From the NCBI RefSeq assembly GCF_964204865.1, contig NC_135255.1, positions 8,585,135 to 8,649,134 on the forward strand: DNA of 64,000 nucleotides, read 5' to 3'. The position numbers were made by a program, and so were the translations under genes. Origin of the DNA: Styela clava (Eukaryota > Chordata > Ascidiacea > Stolidobranchia > Styelidae). Under the pieces are notes generated by a model. The model was not told the DNA's origin, did no database searches, and was given only the letters and a program-made list of their open reading frames with translations. Positions 55,601 to 64,000 of the stretch are shown here, in pieces (positions within the stretch are counted from its first letter, which is position 1; each line of letters begins with the position of its first letter).

Positions 55601-58600
55601 GTCCCATTTCCCCCAGATTTTCTACACCAACAATCATACTTATTTACATAGTCTAGCATTTGCATATTTATATTTATGTTACATTATCGTATTTTCGCTG
55701 AAAGCTAACAAATTCAATCCTCACAGTTGCACTCCCTTGCTCGTCAAACAATCCATGCCAGAACGGTGGAAGTTGTTTTGATAGGAAAGTTTTGCGACCA
55801 TATTGTGCGTGCACTGAATACTTCACAGGCGATGACTGCGAAACAAGTATGTACAAGTTTGCACAAGATTTCAACCAAACGAAACGTGCCCGGGAACCAT
55901 GGTATGAGGCGAAAGCAATAGCTAATTATTTTTAAAATGTGGAAATAACAAAACATATAATACTGCATATTAGAGATATACCTTTTATCAACTAATCGAA
56001 ATGTATCCGGGAACCATGATATGAGGCGAAAGCAATAGCAAATTAGTTTTAAAATGTGGAAATAACAAAACATATAATACTGCATAATTAGAGATATACC
56101 TTTTATCAGATATATATATATATATATATAATTATTTTAGTCGTCATAGTAATTTGGATGTGCCTTTTTATTACTTTCTGCTTATAAAGTATAATATACT
56201 GCTCATTATTTATGTCGATTGTCGAGTAATACAACACGAGCGTTAAATGCCCCGATGTAACTAATTATAAATAATTCAAGTTGACAAACTGATTATCGGC
56301 CTATATGAAAAGTCTAATAACAAAGAGAACGACTTTAGTAAAGCTATAAAATTTTTAAATTGAAGATGCTAAATTTCAAAACTTCGAAGTTTTTTTTCAA
56401 CTGTCAAATATAACTATATTTTGGAATACAGGAGTGTTTCAATGTCAGTCAGACACGTGTAAAAACAATGGAGTTTGCACAGAGGAAGTTGATGGATCTA
56501 TTAAATGCAAATGTGTTGGACCGCACACTGGGAAACTCTGCGATATTGGTATGAAACTTTATATTATCTTCATCTTGCTTCCCTCTATCTATGGTACCTT
56601 CTAGATCAGTCAGCTTTTGTTTTTAGTTTTTAATCTATCATTACTTATATGCAAAATCTAGATATACACTTTTTCTTCAGACTTGATACATCCAGGATGG
56701 ATAGACGGAGGTAATGGCCACCAATACAAACTTACCAGTACCGCTTGCAATTGGTATGAAGCAGATCGACAATGCAAACTTGTAGGTGGCGATCTAGCTC
56801 ATGATGGAGTACGAGATCCAACCACTCTTGAGTACGATTTTGTTTAAATACCTGTTTGTCTGTATATTTGTCTTATGTTAAGAGATTTGTTGATTACAGT
56901 AGATTGCCTGACTGGCAAGACGTTTAAACATAATGAGTTATATTTATGTTGATTAGGGAGCATATATATAAACGATGATGAAAGTATGCATTGCTTGTGG
57001 GAATTTAGGTAAATTAACAGTACACCAGAACATTGCAATTAGGCTAATAGTTGACTCATTACCATAATACCATAAAGTAAAATACACTATTTCGGACAGG
57101 TTTTTGAAGACAAGCTTCTCAGATAATACACTCTGGATTGGATTTTCTACTCATGCAGCAACCTCAGCAAAAAAGTTTCATTGGATTGATCAAGTAAGAA
57201 CTGCTAGTGTTTAGGGAAAACAAGAGAGTGAATTAGACACGAAAGTCGGTATGCCGAGTTTGTTGAACGATCAGCGGACAAGTGTGACGAATGAAAGTGT
57301 TTCCCTACGTCATACAATGTGTTTTCATAAACTAAAAACAGAAATATCGGGTCCCATAGCACTGAAAATAAATAAGGAGAATAGCCTCCTAGCGGCTCAA
57401 TTTTTTAGTTTATGAAAATACGAAATTCATTGACCTATTAGTTAGTTATTAGGGAGACAAGAAATTTTCCATCAACAAAAATTTAGCAAAGCGATGCGTA
57501 AATGTTATTGATAAAAGAATATCTTCGAGTTTACAAACCAGTAACTTCTGTTTTTGATTTGTGACAGATTAATGGCCCCTGGGCAGTTCACATTCCATGG
57601 GGAACCGGACAGCCTGTCCTTGGAGACTCGAACCACTGCGTAGCACTGAAAGCACTTTCGACGGGGAGAGCCCTCGCAAATATTAATTGCAACGAAAATG
57701 CACTTGGAATATGCGAAAAACCTATTGGTAATGCTATTTTGAATAATATCTCGAAAATACTATTCTTTTTTCTATATAAATATCAAAAAATTAAAATAAT
57801 AAATGAATTAACACGCATTTTCTCTATTTACACTAATGTAGTAGCATGTGAATTGATGATAAATAACTTGTTCAATTCTTTATAAAGTCGGTTGTGCCGT
57901 CCTTCGATTTCGTTGAAAATCCAAATACCCTTTATTTTCAAGGAAATCCGCTAACATACGGAGCTTACAGACCAGGAAATGGGAAGATGTATTTTAAAAC
58001 ACCGGCTCTTTCAACTTTTCGAGTTTCTAGAACGCAGTGTTTGGAGAAAGGAGCGCACTTGGCAGTAACTGGTGCTGCTACAACTTCGATGCTCAAGTGA
58101 GAAACTTCCACAAGCTTGTTATATCACACGAATATACGTAGGCCTACAGTACAAATATATGAAAAAACACAATGAGATACTCTCAAATCGGGCGTTGATT
58201 TTGTGACAATTTTGATAATAAATGCCGGTGATATTCACAGAAGCAATGGGAATACAAATAATATATAAGCCTATACAGTCCTGTTTAAAAGTTAGCTGCA
58301 TAACGTGTTACCAAGTTAAATAAGATGAGATAATAAATGAAGCACAACCGGTGTTAGCAAAACGATGTAATTTGCCGACGTTTCGAATTTCTATACAGAA
58401 AAACTTCATCAGGGCATGATATGGAAAGGACACAAGTGGATATATATAGAGCAAGAAAAAGAAAAATATGAAAAAAATTATCATGGCGTCAACTTTAATC
58501 TAAAAGGATGATGATAAGATAATATGTATAAATAAACAAACTAGCGCAAGTTCATACAAAAAGGGGACTATTTAAACAATGATTTACACAGGCGGGAAAA

Positions 58601-61600
58601 GTGTGGTTTCTTTGTCATTCATCGAATTCTTCTCTTTATTTATGTGATAAGATTCGAGAAATAGTCTTCTCCTGTATTGAGTTTCTTTTTCTAGTATAGA
58701 AGACTATTTCTCGAATCTTATCACATAAATAAAGAGAAGAATTCGATGAATGACAAAGAAACCACACTTTTCCCGCTTGTTTAAATAGCCCATTTTTTGT
58801 ATGAACTTGCGCTAGTTTGTTTATTTATACATATTATCTTATCATCATCCTTTTATATTAAAGTTGACGCCATGATAATTTTTTTCATAAATTTTCTTTT
58901 TCTTTTTATATTCACTTGTGCCCTTTCCATATCATGCCCTGATGAAGTTTTTCTGTATATAAATTCGAAACGCCGGCAAATTACATCGTTTTGCTAACAC
59001 CGGTTGTGCTTCATTTATTATCAACATGAGTTTACCCGGTGACAATCATGCACTATTTAAATAAGATGAGGTTGCTTATATAGTAGCCTATATTTATGCC
59101 TCTCTTAAACCTCGTTTAGTTGAAATATCATCTAGCATAATTGAAGTTTTTATGTTGTAATATTCCAGAGATATAGTGGACAATGTGTTTGGATCTTCCA
59201 ATAGCTACGTCTTTGTCGGGTACGAGAGTTTCGAAAGTTATGGTCAATACAAGCCAATACTCGGGGTGAGCCCGTCGTTTAAAATAAATTAGCAATACTA
59301 TAGTATTTAAACTTGTTACAATGTCAAATACAAAGTGGCTACATTTTTATCTTCTGTACTTTTTGCTGTCTGAAATTCTGACGGATAGATATACGACACC
59401 AATATTGATTCTAACGTTTTACTTAGGTTAATAGTCTTCCTACGTCTGATCCGCGCTGGGCAGCGAACGAGCCTGTATTCTATAACTCTGCCGCACAGAA
59501 ACATGTTCGAAAGCAAAATGCAGTTGTAACTTCTGTCGCCTTGAATGGACAACTGAAAACAGTCAACGATAGAGCAACCTTGTCATATGGACTATGTGAA
59601 GCGCCAGAGATCGAAGGTATGACACCTTTACATAATTGACCTACTTTAATCATATCTGTCATATCATATCATTTACTCAATAATCATGTTCAATTATGAG
59701 GTCTGTTTTAATGTTCAATGTATTCCAGAATGCACTTGCGAAAACGGCGTATGCATTACAGTTGATTCGAGCGGAGCCAAGGGTTGCCAATGTTCACAAG
59801 GGTACAAACAAGATAATGGTGGAAATTGCATACGTATGTAGATGTTAAATAACTCTTTGTTAAATTCTGTCGCCCCATTTTTCTATGAAGTCTAGCTGTG
59901 TGCTCGCCCACATGTTGATATTCTGGGCGTCGATAAATAGATATCTGAGAGATGCTCGCAAAAGTATTTGTTTTGGCACGGGCTCATGTATAAGGACGGC
60001 TTAGGCGTACGTCGGAGCAAGTTTAATTTAATAGTGTATATCGGATTTTTACATATTTATTCGGCAGAAATATGGAAGTCGACAAAGTTCACCAGATTGG
60101 ATTTGATGTTAATTCACCAGTTATTTTATCTTAGATCAGGGGTCAGCAACCTTTTGTCGCCCGCGGGCCAAAATTAAGGTTGCAAGTCATTGGCGGGCCG
60201 CACATATTTTTAGAAAGTTGAAAAACCGAACGGATGGTACTTTTTATAATAAAAATCAAGCAGTGATACATCTCTCGAATAGAATATAGATTTATTTCCT
60301 CATCGCATCTCATAAAATTTCATTTGAATATTTTCAGCGCCATTGAACCCTTTGCACTTAGCATCAACTTTTCTGCGTTTTGTTGCCATTTGCTTAATTA
60401 TAATTAAATTATATAAGTATAAGTATAAGTTTATTTCGACTCCATAATCAGCAAAACAATAAAATGAATGCTAAAAATAAATAAATAAAAACTGATTATG
60501 AAATCAGGAGAGCGAACAAAACCTTAGATAAGGTTTAAAACGTACAGAATGTATATAAGATGGAAGGTTTTGCCAAGAAGATGTGGTACGTGTTCACTCA
60601 CCTAAAATAATTGAAATATTTCACACACGCTCACACGCACCCACACACACAACCATATAGAAGTTATTAAGTAAAGGGAACATGAAAAATTACATACTGG
60701 TAGTTAATAAAAAATAAATAAATAAAAATTACTTGCCACACCATATTAATAAATTTATCATGATTACCACTGCCAAATTGATCAATTTTATAAATGGGAG
60801 TGAACAGTAAAGATAAACTTTTTTAAAAAAATATATTGTCAAGCTGATTATAGATGGAGTCAAATGCCAAAATGCCCAACCAAAGTTGCCAGAATTGGGT
60901 GCATGAAGAGGTGGGCTAGACCACTTCATTGCCCAAACTAGAGCCTATTATTGCCAAATTGTAGTCCAGATTGCAATAAGTATTTAAATCTATCAGTAAC
61001 TTTATAAGTATGAGTAATTATAATTAATTAAGGTAGAAAGACAGGGTATAGGAATATGTTGGTTGCTGAGGTTATAAGGTTTTTTTTTCATTCTTAGATA
61101 TTGACTTCTGCAAGGATAAAGGAATTAGGAATAAAGGAATTAGTATTGTTATTTCACAGGATCATTTCTTCATTTAATTATTGCTCATTAATGCTCATTA
61201 AACGAGTAATTATGAAATATATAGTTGGTAGGTTATAATATAATTTAGTCTGAAGATTATATTCGTCAAAACGGATGTTTTGTTACTATAATTTAGTGAA
61301 GCGTCGCGGGCCGGATTATAGTGCTCCGCGGGCCGTAGGTTGCGACTCCTGTCTTAGATGAATGGAAGATAGCGTAGTACGCATTAACCAACTAACAAGC
61401 GGTTATATGGTTCGTCCCTTACGGCAGAGACCTGCAATCCTCTTTCAACTAATTGACATTCACATCCAAAACGTATGTTGTTTAATAGATTTGTTGTGTC
61501 AAGTATTCATTTCCCTCGCGTATCAAATAATGGCGACTATGCCTTCTTCCCGTTTTCAGTCAAGAGCAAAAAATGTTTAGCCAATAAGCATCAATATTTT

Positions 61601-62014
61601 CAATCGACAAAAAGTCTTTTTAAAACTTTGCTTCGTATCACTATCATGGCCGTCTGCTGTCGTTAGTAATTTACCCAAACATTCGAAAGCGACTCTCGAT
61701 CTAAAATATTTTGATTCGACCCTCGGGTGACGGAAAATGGCCTCACATTAATATTTCGATAACAAAACAGGGCATATGCGAGCTTTCTTTTCAGGCCTGT
61801 TGAGGATGTTCAGTCCACAAAATGCTTTACGAGTTTGGTGAAAATAAGATTTGGGCAGTTTGAAAAAACAACAACATATCAGTATCAGTGAAGGCCATGA
61901 ACTCATTACGCCACATTTCCGATTTATACCTCATTGGCGTACGCAGTTCCTCAAAATATATTCTCTAACCAGTTTTAAATTTTTACAGGTGACTTGCAAT
62001 GTCAAATCCCCTGA
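52646..62014 (+). CDS. Secreted or surface C-type lectin/EGF protein, N-terminus missing
   Basis: Sixteen exons: 52646-52822, 53293-53385, 53480-53584, 54535-54691, 54980-55146, 55285-55503, 55727-55846, 56432-56548, 56681-56831, 57100-57193, 57568-57727, 57888-58096, 59169-59265, 59427-59616, 59729-59833 and 61989-62014. All use GT/AG. Exons 1-6 encode about 305 residues I do not recognise, with paired Cys suggesting an extracellular domain. Exons 7 and 8 are each one EGF module (PCQNGGSC; TCKNNGVC..CVGPHTGKLC). Exons 9-11 form a C-type lectin domain (HQYKLTSTACNWYEADRQC, GGDLA, LWIGF, FHWID, NHCVAL, LGICEKP). The WND-type calcium motif is not evident. Exons 12-14 look like a second, more diverged lectin-like domain (RTQCLEKGAHLAV, YVFVGYES, WAANEP, YGLCEAP). 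Exon 15 is EGF-like (CTCENGVC..CQCSQGY). The frame breaks at the start of exon 12. The last exon is tentative; read in phase 0 it stays open for 58 codons instead. Animal lectin receptors or matrix proteins have similar layouts. Confidence 0.8.
57888..57915 (+). other. Apparent frame break at the start of lectin-gene exon 12
   Basis: Exon 11 ends in phase 1 (..CCT ATT G). The acceptor at 57887/57888 continues as Val-Gly-Cys-Ala-Val and hits a TGA after nine codons. The rest of the exon is open only in the frame that starts at 57888 in phase 0, and that frame joins correctly to exon 13. One extra base, two missing bases or an unusual splice site would reconcile them. Confidence 0.7.
58329..59022. 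mobile_element. Long perfect-type inverted repeat (foldback) in a lectin-gene intron
   Basis: Two arms of about 330 bp meet at a roughly 26-base loop near 58673-58698. Outer ends GATAATAAATGAAGCACAAC and its complement GTTGTGCTTCATTTATTATC; arms match closely throughout, for example GATAAGATTCGAGAAATAGT on the left. The arms contain TGATGAAGTTTTTCTG and GAAACG, wording common at the ends of Penelope-like elements. No coding frame and no obvious target duplication. Confidence 0.85.
60137..61351. mobile_element. Non-autonomous hAT element in the last lectin-gene intron
   Basis: Starts CAGGGGTCAGCAACC and ends GGTTGCGACTCCTG; perfect 8-bp duplication TCTTAGAT (60129-60136 and 61352-61359). Same family as 3613-4041 but inverted: GGGCCGCACATATTTTTAG near the left end and GTGAAGCGTCGCGGGCCGGA near the right end. 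A minus-strand transposase relic lies at about 60345-60395. A later retroelement tail (60409-60606) is inserted in it. Confidence 0.9.
60409..60606 (-). repeat. Non-LTR element 3' end, (CTTATA)n-type family, copy 5
   Basis: The best-preserved copy. Minus-strand terminus GGAGTCGAAATAAACTTATA followed by CTTATACTTATA. Nested inside the hAT element at 60137-61351, so it inserted later. Confidence 0.75.
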
Positions 62015-62173
62015 ATATAGCTGGCGGAACATGTGGAGAAAATACACAAAAAATACTTTTTATCATTTGTCACCTATGCTAAACGGATATTATTTTGTTG
62101 TAGAAGCTACCTATGACAATTATACAGTAACGTTTATGGAAATAAAAAAAAGTGGTATCTTGTAGAGCTAAAC

Positions 62174-62179
62174 AATAAA
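62174..62179 (+). terminator. Candidate polyadenylation signal for the lectin gene
   Basis: AATAAA in AAACAATAAAACATC, about 160 bases after the proposed stop; a second AATAAA lies at 62141-62146. Supports a terminal exon in this area. Confidence 0.5.
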
Positions 62180-62599
62180 ACATCAAATCCTTGCTTGGCG
62201 ATAACACACCAGTTGCTTTATTTTGAAAAGCCCATATTCTGACGGTTATCCCGGGAATACAAAAAACACCACATACCAAAAAAAATTTTGGAACTCAATT
62301 CATGTATGAAAGTAAAAATAATTACCGCAAATAGTACTTGCGACAAACAGAGGAAGTCTATTCAACGCAAATACTAAAATAATCACTTACAGAGGGACCA
62401 ATCTAGCACATAGAACTATTCATCCCACACAAATGGCTCAAATTAAAGCTAGATACCAAAGCAGGCCCCAGTACCAACAAATCAATGTAATAGTTATTCA
62501 TAACGACACCCACACATCCCTCCGATTTCATTTCACCTGAGCTATTATTAAAACAATAGCAATGTGAGTGATTTTTTCAATACAATGTAGTACATTTGG

Positions 62600-63462
62600 C
62601 TAGACTTTCAAACATTTGGCAACAATAATTGGAAGAGAAATTTCCAGATGATGAAAAAAGTTATTGAAATCTTGCTCTGGGTTTCGAGCAGTCGCCTTCT
62701 TATCAAATGGCAAATATCTAAAACCAAGATGTAGAATATCACTCCCGGATTCATACATGCAGAGCTTGAAATGAAAGTTGGTTTTAACAGAATCTTTGAT
62801 GCTTGTGGTTTGAGTTCCACCGTTTGTAGGACAGGATGTATCACTCGTGACTGTAGACTCAGAAACTAACAGTTTCGAAATCTGCCTTTCGAGATCAAGT
62901 AAATCCCCCATACCAGGTTGTACCAAATGCCTTCTTGCTTTTCTTCGGCCTTCCCAAACACGATACTTCGATTCACATTCGAATGTTACAGGTAGGTTAT
63001 ATTCAAAATCAGTACCATGCTTAGATGCTTTTGTTTTCAAATTCAAAGCTTCTGGGGTAGTTACTACAATTTTAGCACGTTTGTGGGACACTGGACTGTC
63101 TTCGGGATGCCTTTTTCTAGATTCTGGGCTTATGGTATGACATACAGCAGACCCAGCTTCTGAACTATACTTTGTGTGTATTGCTGTACTTGACGAATCA
63201 GCAATAACAGAATCTTCAGTTTGATTGATCTCAATGTCATTATCAAGGTCAAATTGAATAAAAAATACTTCAGTTAAGATTGTTAATACCAATGATGCCA
63301 GATCCATACATGATTTATCTTCGTTTTTACTTTTCAGTTTGATCGTTAAATCAGTCTTATCAAGAAATGAAATTTTTCTTGGATTAATATCAGATGATTT
63401 CTTATTGTGATGATCAACAAAAAGATTTAAAATACCCCAAGGTTCTCTGTTATTTGTTTCAC
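62600..63462 (-). CDS. Last exon of an unrecognised, probably nuclear protein
   Basis: Minus strand. Open from an AG acceptor at 63463-63464 to a TAG at 62600-62602, about 287 codons entered in phase 1. The ATG at 63305-63307 is internal and not a convincing start. Visible features: an N-terminal stretch with EPWGILNLFVDHHNKK, a hydrophobic run ASLVLTILTEVFF, a Ser/Thr/Pro-rich linker, a bipartite basic cluster RKRHPEDSPVSHKRAK that could be a nuclear signal, and a folded-looking C-terminal part (FRYLPFDKK, FFHHLEISLPII). I recognise no family. Upstream exons lie beyond 63480, possibly outside the window. Confidence 0.65.
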
Positions 63463-63469
63463 CTGTTTA

Positions 63470-64000
63470 AAAGTAAAAATAGTATAATGGTCAACGATAT
63501 TGTTTTGAAATCACAAGATGTCTTGAAAAAATAAACTGATAAAACTGAAATAATAACTGAAAATAAACAACATGAATAACAAAACAACCCACACTATTCA
63601 AAAACAAATGAATTGTTCAATAAAATCCTATATAGACCAAAAACTATTCAGTTTGAGACAATATTTATTCAGGTCATTCAAGGTACATTACTTTTCACAT
63701 TGAGAACAACTGCCTAATCATATAAGGAATTATGGTCTCGCATACAGGAAAATCATCATTCCAGATACCATAAATAAAACTTAGCCAGTGGAGTAAGTCG
63801 GGATTCAGCTAGATCCAGACCAGAGTTGGATCAATTACAGTAATTCAGTTCAATTACAATTACTCCCTTACATATTCCAATTACATTTACAATTACAACA
63901 GAGCAATGCTCAAATATATGGACACGTTACACAGAGCAAAGCAGTGCTTGCACCCTTGATGCTACCGCTATCCCCCCCCCCCCAAAAAAAAATCCTACTT
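63470..64000. other. Intron or flank; repeat-like end of window
   Basis: From about 63820, ACCAGAGTTGGATCAATTAC and further AATTACA repeats resemble the ends of CAGTGTTGG-type DNA transposons, cut by the window end. TGCTCAAATATATGGACACG (from 63907) recurs at 26511. A short C run sits at about 63973. Confidence 0.3.

Noticed and set aside
58380-58990. Hammerhead-ribozyme-like core (CTGATGA..GAAAC) in both arms of the foldback
   Set aside because: The core words are present, but the stem after CTGATGA would start with an A-C mismatch, and I see no complementarity for stem I around a plausible cleavage site. It may be wording inherited from a Penelope-like end; a covariance search (Rfam hammerhead models) would decide.
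1-64000. CRISPR arrays, bacterial operons or rRNA genes
   Set aside because: None seen; gene structure is spliced and eukaryotic, and the repeats are dispersed or TIR-type without regular spacers.

Overview
The window is nuclear DNA from an animal. It is AT-rich, its genes are split by GT/AG introns of a few hundred bases to about 1.2 kb, the genes are spaced widely, and transposable elements are dense. The protein set (NKAIN, THEG, POLR3D, DUS3L, PGAP1 and a C-type lectin/EGF protein) fits an invertebrate. A tunicate or another invertebrate deuterostome is my best guess, but this is inference and not a firm call.

Layout. 1-7.6 kb: no host gene; retroelement tails, and a 2.95-kb hAT element that contains two smaller hAT elements, each with its own 8-bp target duplication. 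7.7-11.3 kb, minus: a complete eight-exon NKAIN gene. 11.7-14.6 kb, plus: a complete six-exon THEG-type sperm gene, head-to-head with NKAIN. 17.0-18.0 kb, minus: single-exon POLR3D (RPC4), whose 3' end is tandemly duplicated at 15.4-16.4 kb. 18.9-21.2 kb: MITEs, a GC-rich foldback element, two tRNA-derived SINEs. 21.2-26.2 kb, minus: a two-ORF non-LTR retrotransposon with both frames open. 26.2-29.2 kb: a LINE fragment, then an internally deleted LTR element that keeps an envelope-like frame. 33-38 kb, plus: a second, diverged copy of the two-ORF LINE with one frameshift. 38.5-40.5 kb: a second foldback copy and a 1-kb TIR element. 41.0-42.8 kb, plus: single-exon DUS3L. 43.5-50.1 kb, plus: complete seven-exon PGAP1 (921 codons). 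52.6-62.0 kb, plus: a multi-exon secreted or surface protein with two EGF modules, one clear C-type lectin domain, a second lectin-like domain and a third EGF-like module; its N-terminal exon is not found. 62.6-63.5 kb, minus: last exon of an unrecognised, probably nuclear protein.

The genes are not an operon or a pathway; they have housekeeping, ciliary/sperm, GPI-anchor and lectin roles. NKAIN and THEG share a roughly 445-bp intergenic promoter region. Much of the rest is repeat history: nested insertions with readable target duplications, families with several copies in the window, and a tandem duplication that splits a Pol III subunit gene from a copy of its own 3' end.
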